Positions 45,397 through 59,077 are shown, counted from the stretch's first letter. The stretch: DNA of 64,000 nucleotides from Molanna angustata (GCA_963576475.1 OY754969.1:25130318-25194317); one strand, 5' to 3'. The notes: a model not told the origin generated them from the letters alone. Numbers and translations are program-made.

Positions 45397-46740
45397 TCCT
45401 TCTGCACCCTTTCACCTACTCCTAGAAGAATGACATAACCTGTACACCGAAATACAATAATCACCAACTCATTTATGAAAATATCTTTAAACAAATACCT
45501 ACGTTCTTTCCATATGTGAATGTTGATTTAAAATTTACCTAAATTCATCGAGAATTGAAATTTCAACTTACATTTTTTTGTAACTATATAGGCTAAAATT
45601 TGATTCTGAAAGAAAATAAAATATAAAGTTATAAAATATAAAGTTATTAAATATTGGAAAATAAACTAAATCAATACATATTAATTACGATAAAAATAAA
45701 AAGTAGCTAACTTTCGAATATTTGACAGCTGAAAGAATGGTGGAACAACACGAGGAAAGCAAATCTGACCCACAATGCAAAAGAGACCATTTGATCAACG
45801 TGAATTGCTCACTCTCCCTGTGTCGGATTTTATTACTTCGTGCCATTTGAGGTCTAATTACGATAGGGACGCATATATCAGAATGTTGGTATTTTTGTCA
45901 TCTTCAGGGTAAATTCACATAAATCAATTTTGGCGACTCGGCGAGTAAAGCATAAAAGCATTCTTTAATTCTTATTATATAACATTTAAACATACTTTCT
46001 TTTGAAAATAATAAAAAAAAAACATATCAGCTTGTGAGGCTTTGTGTTTTTATACTGTTTCAAATGTAATATTATAAAAATGTAATATTGTAAGTTTTTT
46101 ACTCTACTGTAAAATTCCCGATTTCCACATAGAAAGATTTCAAACGAATGTAAGAATAGGCAGCCTTGGGCAGACTGACATGAATATAGTCGTGCACAAA
46201 CATTCGCAAATCCAGAACGACAATCTTACCAGGTCTACTTTATTTATATGCAGATAAATAATTCTTTATAAATAAATGCTAAGAAGCTTTCTCTTTGTAA
46301 AATAATACTTTCTTTGATCTGTTAAATAAAACAAAAGTACGTAGATATAATATGACAATGGTATTATTATATAATTTAATTTAAATCCTAGTAGACGGAT
46401 CACGTTGCAACTGTGCGGATATCACCTCTGTTGAGTGCTTTGCACGGTCGCAGCCCAGTAGCATTTTCATTCGTTACTTTCATGTGGAATACGAAATTTC
46501 CATTTTGGCTGCATTAGTAAAATATGAAAATTTGAAAGCCAATCCACTTCCAGCGGCTTCCACGCCATACTGATGGAAAGTTTTATCCTGGTTGTGAATG
46601 TGGTTAAGTATATTTACTAGGTCGGAGTATCCAAATGTGGTCGGGAGCGGCGGACGATGCTTTATTAAAATATTTTATTATTATATTATACAAGAACACC
46701 TAAATTTACCTATATAATTCGTATTACTTAATTACTTTTC
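45397..46740. other. AT-rich presumed intron; one GC-balanced block
   Basis: Block 46390-46640 ('cggatcacgttgcaactgtg', 'gcagcccagtagcattttca', 'ccacttccagcggcttccac') is less AT-rich, unshared and without a long frame. The rest is featureless. Confidence 0.4.
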
Positions 46741-46759
46741 AAAATTGTAAAACAATTTT

Positions 46760-46995
46760 TGTGACAAGTGTTAACATCTCAATAGAGACGAAGTTGGAAT
46801 ATCATGTATAGGAGAATCGGGAAATAAAGGCACCTACAGGGCTTATGGCCTGTCATCGGCTGGTTTACGCGATTACCTTCACCGATGCCTTTCTTGTGAT
46901 TTCCCTGTCAATCTTAATTTTGAAATTCTATGTCAAGATCTTTTCACTTGAAAATAATCTGAAAAAACAACATCGCCATCTATTGTAGTATGTTT
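46760..46995 (+). repeat. Repeat family R3
   Basis: 'Tgacaagtgttaacatctcaatagagacgaagttgg', 'gcacctacagggcttatggcctgtcatcggctggtttacgcgatta', 'ccctgtcaat', ending 'gccatctattg'. Confidence 0.75.
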
Positions 46996-47113
46996 GTATT
47001 GTTTTGATGTGGGTACCTACTTATTTAATTTATTTAATTATCAAAGAAGAAGTTACAATAAGTTAAGTATGTGCGTACATATACGTGTGTGTATGTGTGT
47101 TATTGATTAGTGT

Positions 47114-48170
47114 GTAATTGCGGATTACATGAAAATTCTTCGAAACACAATTGTTCGAATGCGCAATTGTACGAATAACAATTTTTCGAAAATCAGTTAT
47201 CAGAATGACAATTATCCGAAAGCAAATTATTCGAACTAACATTTGTTGGAAAACCAATTGACCGAATTTAATATATTTTTGTGTCATTATGTTGCCTCCT
47301 TTGACATATTTGTTGCCAGTAAAATATATTCAATGAAGACTATTATTACTTGTATTATTGTGGGTACCTACGTATGTTTGCACATTTTTAATAACTGATG
47401 TTTGACAGCGCGGGATAGCCTAGTTTGTACATCAGTTATTGATTTTGACACATCATGTACAGACAGTTTATCTAGTATTCACACCAATTTAGTTATTTTA
47501 TTTTAATATTATAGTTACTTTTTTAATATATAATGCAACTGGCTCACGCCAGCCGCAATTATAACTACAAACAAACCTAACCAACCTATTTTTACCAAAG
47601 CTTTGTAGGTTTAGGTTTAAAAAATCGGTGTATATCCTAGGATATCTGACAGCGCGGTGCATCGCCATGTTGTTTATTCCATAGATTTTTATAATACATT
47701 ATACTATGTAGATGTAGTAAAAGTGAGTCATGGAATATCGTGCGTTTGACGTTTTGGTTATTAACATATTTCAGTTTTCCTTACATTTCAACACATCTCA
47801 AATAACTTTTTTCTAAATCTAAATTAACAAAGTGTTTTTTACGACAAATAAATCCGAAAACAATTACGTAAAAACTATAACGTCAAAAATCCCCCGGAAA
47901 AATGCCTCACTTCGATTCATACAAAATTTGCTAACTACGACATCTAGTAGGTATATTATAATAAAAATCTATGGTTTATTCCTTTCACAATACTACCAAC
48001 ATGACGTCATAAAAATTCGAACAATTGTAAATTCTGATAATTGTGTGTTCGGAAAATTGTTTTTCGAAAAAAATGTGATTCGAATAATTGCCATTCGTAA
48101 AATTGATTTTCGTACAATTGAGCATTCGAATAATTGTTTTTCGAATAATTTTCCTGTCACCGTAATTGCG
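47114..48170. mobile_element. Mutator-like foldback element (non-autonomous)
   Basis: Element 47123-48161 (1039 bp). GTAATTGCG at 47114-47122 and 48162-48170 is an exact 9-bp direct repeat, the target-duplication size of Mutator-like elements. Long inverted ends (about 170 bases) start G(A/G)T(T/G)ACA(T/G)GAAAATT and are built from loose copies of a ~20-base motif around TTCGAA and CAATTGT. The centre (about 47290-47990) is unique, with two 'gacagcgcgg' motifs. The frames at 47063-47287 and 47832-48194 are translations of the arms, not genes. Confidence 0.82.
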
Positions 48171-50240
48171 AGGGTTCAAAGAACACTTTACTAGTATCTA
48201 AGTCCTGTGCCGAGGTGTTCATTTGAACAGTTGTATGACATGAGTAGTACATTATGTGTAAAGATTTTAAATTAAATTATACCTTAAATTGTTATTGAGA
48301 AAAAAAATGTGAAAGTTAATTATATTTGATTGGGTGTAATTATGTTATTTATTTGATCTGAACCGGTGTTATTTTATGCATGCTGTTTTGTGTTTTTTTT
48401 TGTTTATTCTCTAGTTTTGAAGATAACGATATTTTATTAAAGAACCAATGTTTTAAGAACCAAAGTTTTTAAGTAAGTAACGACGTCTTCTTTTTGTGCT
48501 CCCTCTATGTAGATCTTGAGATCTGTTTATGCCGCTGAGTTTGTGGTCTCCTGTGATGTAGATTTCCAACTATCATCGCCATCGTTTCGCATCTCTTCTT
48601 AGTATTCTTTATACGCATGTGTTCTCCTGAATAACGATACTTACCATCCCTAATTAATCGAGTAAAATTTTGACTTCCTTAAATCACCCCCCCCCCGCCC
48701 CAATTTTTTATGGGAAGAAAAATGCGTAAAATCATTTTAAAGTTGTGAAATTTTTCAATAGATGGCGGTGTGAATATACCTTTTGACATTGTATCATATT
48801 TTGTCTTGAGGACGAAATTAAATCCACTAAAATACACTAAAATAAGGTCATCAAAAATGCGATCTACATAAAAGGCGGTCTATGGCAGAACAATACATAT
48901 AATGAGGCATATATATATGTATATATAAATGCGATTTGTGGATATATTTCGTATTGAAATGTAAAAATTATGTAGGTAACTTCTTTGTGCAAATCTATAA
49001 TAACTTATAATAAAAAGATGCCACCATTCAAAGACTAACAATGTAAACCCTCTCAGTAGGTAATCCAGATTGAAAACAGTAAAAAATATATGGGGAATCT
49101 TATTCAGAAATTTTAGCTAAGAATTCAGATATTTAACGTGCTGAGCAAAAATTTCGATAATCTCTATTATGACGAATCATTAATGCATTTTGATTACACT
49201 CTAAACAGAAAATAGAACAATATTCGAGGTTGTGTTAGATTTAATAGGTAGGTAAGTATTTTACCTATTTCATTCATCAGACATTTTTGGATATTTTAGG
49301 GAATATATGGGGTTGTTTGGAATATGTAGGTACTTGTAATTAGGACATATTCATTCTATTAAAATATCTATAAGCAATATAGGAAATAATAATGTTTAAA
49401 AGTGAAATGAGTATAATATGTAGGTGCAAAGTTAAATTCATTGTTGGTACAAACTATATGTATATTATAGTTAACTTATAGAATGAAAGATAAACTGCAG
49501 AGTTTACTTTTACCGTTTATAATATAGAACTTACAAATACGATTACACATACGATATTATATACATAGGTACGATTGTTTCACTTTGTAGAATATCACTC
49601 TAACATGGATATTGAAGAGTGCATAGATTAGATTCAACCTGCCATATGAAAATAAGCACATGAATGATTACTTGCAATATGGTGCTCAGGGTAAAATGCG
49701 AGAATGATTTACAATTCTATCGGAATTAACTTCGCATGCGATGGTCCCATAAAGTTAGAACTATGTTTATCTAAGTAGTTTTTAAAGTATTTTATTTACA
49801 ATAGTAATTCGTACCCGTGACTTGCCCGAGAAACGATAAGAACTAAATAAAATAATATAAATATTTAGCTATTTACAATATTTTGACTATACCTTGAGGC
49901 ACCGGCTTAGAAAATATACTTCTACTATTTTATATTATAATTGAGTTGGAGTTGGACAGAGTCAACAAAGCGGCTTACTATGACCGATGCTTTAGTGTGA
50001 GTGGTCCTATTAAGTGTAGGTAATTCACTGCCTCTAGATTTCCGCAGTGCTCGAAGCAAGAGCACTTTCACTAAAGGACTAAAAATAGCTTTGTTTCTCT
50101 TTAGCTATTAAACTATAGCGCTATACAAATAACTTATTATTATTATTTATTATTAATTGATTTCGGGTATCGCGTAAGAGCTTGGTAATCAAAAATTCAA
50201 CAGACTAATTAATATATCACATAACTACTTAAGGTATTAT
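48171..50240. other. AT-rich presumed intron, no gene seen
   Basis: Contains a C-run near 48687 and small unshared segments. No frame above noise. Confidence 0.5.
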
Positions 50241-50242
50241 TT

Positions 50243-50475
50243 GACAAACTTTTAAACATCCCAATAGAGACGAAGTTGGAATGTTTTAGGAGAACCAGGA
50301 ACTGAAGGCACTTATAGGGCTTACGACCTGTCATCGGCTGGTTTACGTGATACTTTATGCGCTTACGCAACGTTCACCAAATTATGCCTTCTTATTGAGT
50401 TGCCTTATCAATGCACATTTTGAATGTTCTTTATATTTGAATAATGAGTAACTAATGCACCTGAAAATAAGACAT
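50243..50475 (+). repeat. Repeat family R3
   Basis: 'Tttgacaaacttttaaacatcccaatagagacgaag', 'gggcttacgacctgtcatcggctggtttacgtgata', 'gcaacgttcaccaaattatgcc', 'cctgaaaataagacat'. Closest in order to the copy at 25680. Confidence 0.75.
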
Positions 50476-50518
50476 CCAAAGAAAAAAATCAGATGCAATT
50501 AAAAATATATTCGATATA

Positions 50519-50690
50519 CATACTCAAGAAATGAGGATCACCACAAATTCAACAAGTTGCTTTTTTGGTATGACGAGGCTGGTTTGTGAATTGTGAGGAT
50601 ACACACATGTTTCGTGCTTTATTTTAGTGTTGTGCACTTTTCGCTGGTTGTACCACATTGGCGTAATGGTATGAACATAAAAAGATATTG
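50519..50690 (+). repeat. Interspersed repeat family E, diverged
   Basis: 'Gctttttt-ggtatgacgaggctggtttgtgaattgtgaggatacacacatgtt', 'gctggttgtaccacattg', 'gtaatggtatgaa', in family E order. Confidence 0.55.
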
Positions 50691-51109
50691 TCCTCGAATT
50701 TCAAATTATTTTACTGTTCAATGCTTAGATGATTTGTGAAGTTATTGAAGAGTTGACTCGTCTATATCACTAAGCGGAGGCAAGATTGTTTGTTGAAATT
50801 GAGTTTTTATTTTATACTCGTAAAACCCGGCAGACGTCCTGCTTGTTAAATTATTAAAATTTTAATTTTGAAATGATCTATTATATATCAATGAATTAAA
50901 ATTTATTCATTTATTAATTTATTTATATAGAAAAGAGTTAATTTTTTGATTAAAATTTGTCTTGCAATACCAAATAAATCATTTTAAAAAATGTTCGAGA
51001 TGTCAAATAAATAACTTAAACTTCAAATACATTTTATTCGCTGAACGAATCCCTAAAACTTAATACAATCCCAAATAAAAGTTCTTGCCGTGCCGTGTGA
51101 ACGATATTC
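50691..51109. other. AT-rich sequence, no gene seen
   Basis: No coding pattern recognised. Confidence 0.4.
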
Positions 51110-51275
51110 TGAAATATGGAAATGTTAGAAGCGTGAATAACGAACGTGTATGAGATGATGCATGAATGTTGATGAGGCGATGAATGTAGTATGCCAATAT
51201 GGAAAAATGTGGGGTTCTGTTCTCTCTGACTTCCCCGCGAGGGAAGTGGCGTGATGGCATGTATGTATGTGTTTA
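51110..51275 (+). repeat. RTE-like LINE 3' tail
   Basis: 'Gttgatgaggcgatgaatgtagtatgcc', 'ttctctctgacttccccgcgaggga', 'ggcgtgatggcatgtatgtatgt': same tail as the minus-strand relic at 43255. The 66-codon minus-strand frame over it is antisense noise. Confidence 0.65.
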
Positions 51276-51761
51276 TACTTGATTTGATATTTAGTAAGTA
51301 TTATGTATCAATTAAATTAAGATTTTATTTTTCATTTTGAGCTACCATGTCAGTTCTCTCGACGACGTTGGCTATTACTTGGGCAAAATTTGCCTTTCTG
51401 TTTCAGGCAGTATGGAGCATGATTTTGTTACGTAACTGAAAATTTGTACTAACGTATCATGCATAAGTAAGTTCACAAATGGGAACATAAAATGTCACCT
51501 TCACGATGTCCACATATCCAGTCATGTGAAGGAATATATATGAATTTTCCAACAATGAACCATTGGTGAACATAATAGGGGCGAATTGTTAAACTTAAGT
51601 GGCATATAATATCTTCTCCCTATGGAGCTGTTCTAAAATGTATGTACTGTCTGCATAGCTGCATTGTGAAACTTTAAGCTTGAATGAGTATATTATGCAC
51701 TACCCACTATGAATATATTTTGTATTATAACTCATTTTGTATAAGTATGGTACATTTAACT
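51276..51761. other. Unique sequence, no gene seen
   Basis: No coding pattern recognised. Confidence 0.4.
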
Positions 51762-52823
51762 ACTAGTTGCATGTAACACATGAGATCCAACTGTCGATAG
51801 CGATAGTATGTATAGTTGAAGAATATGTACCAAACTATAAACCCATAGATACAAATTATTGAATATTTTCAGATATTTTGTTTTCTATACAACATATGTA
51901 GGTATGTATGTCAAGATAGGATAGTATGGAGGAAGATCCTTTTTCCTACCCAGAATATGCAAATAGCATGATGGTATGCATGTATGTTTGGAGTCGAAGT
52001 ATCAAACTATTAAGTCTTCTTACATATTGTGTATAGGCGACTGCCATACAAAATGTATGAAGCGATGTCGTCACTAAATTCAATTTTTAAAAAAAATGTT
52101 AAAAAAAAATTGAGATCTTCTACTACATTGCTGATATTTTTTATAGAAAATTAAATTATCTAGTTGGGGTGTTTCGGCTTTTTTCGATAATTGTAAAAGT
52201 TTTGGAAATATAGGCAGTTAAACTCATAAATTTATCATAAAAAAAATATTTTTCTTAATAAAAAATGTTTGAGAAACCCTGGAATTTTTTTGAAAAAACT
52301 AATTTGAGATTTTGTATTTGTCTATGTTTGTACCAATTTTCAGCGTTCTAGCGTTTATGGTTTCTGAGATATATGGAAAAATAAAATAAAAATTCAAAAG
52401 TTGATAACCCCTGACTGAAACAAAAATTCAAAATTCCGAGTATAAAAGTTTTGTAGGCCTGTAACTGTTTATATATTCTGAAAATTGAGCGGATCAAAAG
52501 TTATAAGGGGGGGACGGACACACAGACACACACACACACACAGACACACACACACACAGACACACACACACACAGACACACACAGACACACACACAGACA
52601 CACACACACACACAGACACACGAAATGTTCTACTCCGAATTCTGAGTAAATCCGTGTATGGAACATATATGCTGCGAAGCCTCTAAGTTGGTGTTTTTTG
52701 ACTTCAAAGTTGGAAAAGCCGTGAAAAAAGTAGACCTCTCCATACAATTCTCGCGTATTCTGGCTTGATACATTGTCGATATGTTAAGAGAACAAAGTTC
52801 TCCTGAACAAATCGACAGTTGGA
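51762..52823 (-). mobile_element. HINE/DINE-like element, copy 3 (full length)
   Basis: Inverse of copy 2: ACTAGTTG at the left (element 3' end), hairpin CATGT-aac-ACATG, CCAACTGTCGA, body, CA/CAGACA microsatellite at about 52515-52620, 5' hairpin GAGAAC-aaa-GTTCTC and TCGACAGTTGGA at the right. A short deletion relative to copy 4 removes 'ttttaggctctgttta' near 52483. Confidence 0.85.
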
Positions 52824-53787
52824 TTATTGAATATTTTCAGATATTTTGTTTTCTATACAACATATGTAGGTATGTATGTCAAGATAGGATAGTATGGAGG
52901 AAGATCCTTTTTCCTACCCAGAATATGCAAATAGCATGATGGTATGTATGTATGTTTGGAGTCGAAGTATCAAACTATTAAGTCTTCTTACATATTGTGT
53001 ATAGGCGACTGCCATACAAAATGTATGAAGCGATGTCGTCACTAAATTCAATTTTTAAAAAAATGTTAAAAAAAAATTGAGATCTTCTACTACATTGCTG
53101 ATATTTTTTATAGAAAATTAAATTATCTAGTTGGGGTGTTTCGGCTTTTTTCGATAATTGTAAAAGTTTTGGAAATATAGGCAGTTAAACTCATAAATTT
53201 ATCATAAAAAAAATATTTTTCTTAATAAAAAATGTTTGAGAAACCCTGGAATTTTTTTGAAAAAACTAATTTGAGATTTTGTATTTGTCTATGTTTGTAC
53301 CAATTTTCAGCGTTCTAGCGTTTATGGTTTCTGAGATATATGGAAAAATAAAATAAAAATTCAAAAGTTGATAACCCCTGACTGAAACAAAAATTCAAAA
53401 TTCCGAGTATAAAAGTTTTGTAGGCCTGTAACTGTTTATATATTCTGAAATTTTAGGCTCTGTTTATTGAGCGGATCAAAAGTTATAAGGGGGGGACGGA
53501 CACACAGACACACACACAGACACACACACACACAGACACACACACACACAGACACACACACAGACACACACACACACAGACACACGAAATGTTCTACTCC
53601 GAATTCTGAGTAAATCCGTGTATGGAACATATATGCTGCGAAGCCTCTAAGTTGGTGTTTTTTGACTTCAAAGTTGGAAAAGCCGTGAAAAAAGTAGACC
53701 TCTCCATACAATTCTCGCGTATTCTGGCTTGATACATTGTCGATATGTTAAGAGAACAAAGTTCTCCTGAACAAATCGACAGTTGGA
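52824..53787 (-). mobile_element. HINE/DINE-like element, copy 4 (tandem, lacks terminal ~95 bp)
   Basis: Begins at the base after copy 3, with 'ttattgaatattttcagata', which lies 95 bases inside the 3' end of copy 3 (51856). From there to 53787 it repeats copy 3 almost base for base. So copies 3 and 4 form a direct tandem in which the second lacks the 3' hairpin end. The microsatellite length differs between them. Confidence 0.88.
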
Positions 53788-54085
53788 TCACGTTTATACT
53801 ACATATATGTTCACTTATTTAAATTATTTGTCAATTAATTTTTATACCTTTATCTTGACAACGAATTATAAAAAAATATATATTTGTAACTACGTTCTAT
53901 TTAATTAAGTTCTCCAGCGCGACTCCCATTCACCGGTATCGCTCAACGCCGAGCATCGTCAGAATAGTGAACAATAGTGAGGAAGACCATCTATATATAT
54001 TCAAAACGAGGATACGAATAATAGAGAAGGAAGGGGTAATACCACGGCAAATAGAAAAAGTACTTAATTACTTTACTTTCCGTGT
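53788..54085. other. Short unassigned stretch
   Basis: Part from about 53920 on ('cgcgactcccattcaccggt') is less AT-rich and may be the 3' tail of the adjoining Jockey-type relic. Confidence 0.35.
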
Positions 54086-54089
54086 CCGG

Positions 54090-55385
54090 AACACCATCAT
54101 ATTCGTAGCCCTCAATATTCGGCCACTCGGATTCCACTAGTGTTTGCTATCACTGTGTCTTGGTGCGTGCATGTCGCTCCTATCATGGGACATGACAGTA
54201 GGTGCACGTTGTCCTGTCTGGCGCCACACTCGCAGATGTCTTCCTCTCTGTATCCCCATTTCTTGAGGTCACTGTAACAGCAGGAGACACCCGTTCTGAG
54301 CCTATTGAGCGCTCTCCATGTTGGATAAAGTAGGTTGTGTCCCACTGACACGTCCTCCGCGGGTGGTAGCTGAGTGCATTCGACACTATCACGCCACAGT
54401 GACAGCCTTCGGGCCTCGGGGAGGCCAACTATAGGGGCGGTCATCTCCAGTAAGCTTCTTCTGGACTTGAGTCTGCACTAATGCGGCTGTGAGCCATACA
54501 TTGGATGTCTAGGGTCAGTTTGCTGCTTGCTCCGTTCGACTTCTGCTGCAACTGCAACACGCCGTCTGATCGTAGGAGGGGCAATACCCACAATTGGATA
54601 GAGTTCTTTAGTGGGGGTCGGTTTTAGGCAACCAGATATTAATCTGGCTGTTTCATTAATTGCCACATCTACCCTTTTTGCGTGTGATGAGTTGTACCAT
54701 ACTGGTGCAGCATATTCAGCAGCGGAGAAACACAGTGCCAGTGCCGAGGTTCTTAGGACATGGGGTTGGGCTCCCCACTTTGTGCTGGTAAGCTTTCTTA
54801 TGATGTTATTTCTGGCACATACCTTCTTCTCGACCTCAATGCCTCCTAAAAGTCAAGGATCGGTCCAGACGAACACCCAAATATTTTGGTGCGTCATTGT
54901 GTTCCAGTTCCTGACCCTGCCACCATACTCTTAGCTTTCTTCCCGCATCCCTATTTCTGAGGTGGAAGGCACAGACTTGAGTCTTCGCTGGATTTGGCTT
55001 CAGGTGATTATCCTTGTAATATATAGCCGAATCCTGGAGAGTTGTTGACAGTTTTCCTTCCACTTCGTCAAACGTTTTTGCTTGTGCTGCTACAGCAGTA
55101 TCATCTGCATATATCAATTGCCTTGTTTGGGGGTTTATGGGTTGGTCGTTAGTATATATATTATAGAGGATTGGTGCAAGCACACTACCCTGGGGAAGGC
55201 CATTTTTCTGGTTTCTTCAGCGGCTTCTTTTAGACTGAAGAGTGACGTATAATCTCCTGTTGTGTAGGAAACATTCCACGAGCTTAGTAAGCTGATAATC
55301 TTTCATGGTATTATAAATTTTCCACAGAAGTCTACGGTGGTTCACGGTATCATATGCTGCCAATAGATCAATGAAGGCAAAGTAG
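54090..55385 (-). pseudogene. Jockey-type LINE reverse transcriptase, truncated and frameshifted
   Basis: Minus strand, in order: FAFIDLLAAYDTVNHRRLLW (motif A with catalytic Asp), LHNRRLYVTLQS, an in-frame TGA, NGLPQGSVLAPILYNIYTND (motif B), QLIYADDTAVAAQ (motif C, catalytic Asp-Asp), HLKPNPAKTQVCAFHL and APKYLGVRLDRSLTF. After a frameshift near 54836: ARNNIIRKLTSTKWGA, SAAEYAAPVWYNSSHAKRVD, then SGCLKPTPTKELYPIVGIAP and the tail WRALNRLRTGVSCCYSDLKK, ICECGARQDNVHLLSCPM with a Cys/His motif. The endonuclease and the first RT motifs are missing. The best preserved large LINE in the window, but inactive. Confidence 0.9.
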
Positions 55386-55982
55386 AAAAAGAAGACTAGC
55401 TTACGATAATAATATGAAATATTTTTAGTAAATCTCGGTTAACACAGAGTACAATATGATAGACAGTGATATCTAATATTATGAAAGGCTAAACTGAGGA
55501 AATTAAAGGGTAGCATCCACACAAGGCGCAGCGGACGGATCGGACGTAGCGCATCAGATGGATTTTAGTATTCTTTGTATTCCTATATAGAGAATTTGTA
55601 TTCCTATCCAAATTTAGTATTCTTTGTATTCATACAAGATCGATCGGCATCGTACGCATTATTGCTAATATTGCTGCTAGGAGAATAATTTTGTAGAGAT
55701 GCTAGGTTAGAAAATGAACCGGAATTCATAGAATGGAAAAAATGTTCCGGTTAGCTCAGGACAGAGAAGCATAATACGCTTGAGTAATATCCGTCAGGAC
55801 GTGACACAGCGTGGAGGGAAGAATAATTATATCAAGATCAGAATGTATTGCATTCGACTCTGTTTGCTTACCCTATGAAAGATACAGCCATTTCTACCAA
55901 CATATGTTTTTAATTATATGTATTTTTTAATTAAGTAAATAATAATGAAGTTTAATTGTTGCTTATAGGTATACTAAATTTT
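55386..55982. other. Mixed sequence with possible LINE scraps
   Basis: Near 55740-55830 a plus-strand reading resembles 'RLAQDRE--' and 'NIRQDVTQR', the tail style of RTE-type LINEs. At 55545-55640 'ttagtattctttgtattc' occurs twice. Neither can be assigned firmly. Confidence 0.35.
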
Positions 55983-56515
55983 CTTGTCTACTAAATTTAA
56001 TATTTTGTTTACTTGTCTAGTAAATTTATTTGTTTACTTGTCTACTAAATTTATTTATTTACTTGTCTATTAAATTTATTTGTTTACTTGTCTAGTAAAT
56101 TTCATTGTTTACTTGTCAACTAAATTTATTTGTTTACTTGTCTACTAAATTTATTTGTTTACTCGTCTACTAAATTTATTTCTTTACTTGTCTATTTAAT
56201 TTATTTGTTTACTTGTCTAGTAAATTTCATTGTTTACTTGTCTACTAAATTTATTTGTTTACTTGTCTACTAAATTTAATTGTTTACTTGTCTATTAAAT
56301 TTAATTGTTTACTTGTCTGCTTAGTTTATTTGTTTACTTGTCTACTTAATTTATTTGTTTACTTGTCTACTAAATTTAATTGTTTACTTGCGTACTAAAT
56401 TTGTTTGTTTACTTGTCTTCTAAATTTATTTGTTTACTTGTCTACTAAATTTTATTGTTTTTTCATCTACTTAATTTATTTCTTTACTCGTCAACTAAAT
56501 TTAATTATTACTATT
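55983..56515. repeat. 25-bp minisatellite, about 21 units
   Basis: Unit 'tttacttgtctactaaattta' plus 'tttg', with scattered single-base variants (tctag, tctat, ttaat, tcatt). Confidence 0.93.
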
Positions 56516-57439
<924 letters not shown>

Positions 57440-58129
57440 TTTGATCTAAACTCTCCCCAACGATAGGTACATAGTGCGCTTCTTCGGAAGAATGGAATAG
57501 ACCCAGTAACTTACTGGTGTCCCCTACGTAGATATTTGTTAAAAATCATGTATAGGTCAAACTATAATAATCGATTCCAAATAATTTTCTGAATAGTTGC
57601 GGAGTTTCAACAAAAACTGAACATTGTTTAAATTTGCGAAATACAGAAATATTGAAGAAATACCGGTTATAATTATGTTACAGACTCAACAAATAACACG
57701 AACGACAAACCATGACCACAACACAAACGTTCACAAACCAAACTGTAACATACCAACGAAACTGTCAAAAGCACAGTAAAAACTGACCTCACTAATTTCA
57801 TTGAAAACTTTCGAAATACCTACGTCAGCATTGTTTCCCTATTGTATAGAATTCGAGTTAGTATTATTGTGATTGTTCAGATATATCTATAAATACCTAT
57901 CTTTGTTAGAATATAATGAGCATTAGGTAGCTATAGAGTGTAAAATATCACTTATTTTTTTATGACACAACAACCTTATTCTTATTATTTTTTATTGAAA
58001 AAAAAAAATCATGCTTATTTTGAAAATAAAGAACACATAATCGCAGTATAGTTGACTTTTATGTGTACATAATTGTTTGTGATAAAAATGTGTAACAAGA
58101 AAGGATAAACATGTATGTAAGTATTTCTT
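57440..58129. other. AT-rich sequence, no gene seen
   Basis: No coding pattern recognised. Confidence 0.45.
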
Positions 58130-59046
58130 TTTTTTATTTATTAAACTTCATGTATAATGCTGTGTACAATGGCGGGTTTATTGCCACAAGGCAATTTATT
58201 CCAACCAACCAAAGCAACGTGAGGCCATATATAGTATAGTGGTAGGTACATTAAATTTATAACAAATTTAAAGAAACACGTTACATTATTATGAGTAAAT
58301 TCACAGCAACAAAGGAAGGAAGGAAATAGAGGTTGAGGAAGGGGAGGGAGGATGGATATGGGGTGTCAGTTAAGAATTATTAGACAGGTAAAACATCTAT
58401 AGTTTATTTGTAAAAAGTTGAATCGACTGAGACGTCGCAGTGTCATTACTTAAGGTGTTCCATAGTCTTGCTTATTATACTTCAAAAGAGGAATTGAGAA
58501 ATTCAGTAGAATGAATGGGAATAGCTAGTGTGGTACGTTCAGCAGATCGAAGAGGCAGACCGTGATTTGACAAGAAAATAACTTTATTCTTGAGATATTG
58601 TGGTGAATTAGTGTTGTTAGTTAAATTATACAGTAGAGAATGCATGTTACGACGTTGACGTATCTTAGGCCAACGAAAAAGATTTTGGTAAGTGGAAACA
58701 TGATCAAATCTTCTAAGATTGTAAATAAAGCGTATACAAACATTTTGCAATCGTTCAAGTTTATTAAGGAGTTTTTCGTTAGCATCCAGATAACAGACAT
58801 GTAAGGATTGAGAAGTAAGGATTGTGCAAGCGTGATTTTTGAATGTGTCGGAAGAAAATTTTTCAGTCTATTGAGAGAATGTATGCATGAGAGATCTTCG
58901 TCGAAAAAGATACCAAGATTTTTAACTTTGGAGAAGGAAATGATTTGATTGTTAATAAGTAGAGATGGGAGGGGTATATTTTTTAACGTAGACAGCAACC
59001 GAGGACTGCCAATACCAATAGCCTGGGATTTCTTTCGCCTGAACAA
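58130..59046 (-). pseudogene. CR1/Jockey-type LINE, 5'-truncated with 3' end
   Basis: Minus strand: RRKKSQAIGIGSPRLLSTLK, IISFSKVKNLGIFFDEDLSC ('VKNLG--FD--LS' follows motif C in CR1/Jockey proteins). Then, in a second frame, NVCIRFIYNLRRFDHVSTYQ, RWPKIRQRRNMHSLLYNLTN and LKNKVIFLSNHGLPLRSAER. After the stop comes the 3' untranslated region ending in 'ggaataaattgccttgtggcaataaacccgcc' and 'tttaataaa'-rich tail at 58130. The same terminal motif is scattered at 15340, 16487 and 23840. At least one frameshift. Confidence 0.85.
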
Positions 59047-59077
59047 TCAATAGGTAAAATTTTAAATAAAAAATTTA

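Noticed and set aside
47832..48194. 120-codon frame at the right side of the foldback element
   Set aside because: Most of it translates the TTCGAA-rich inverted arm.
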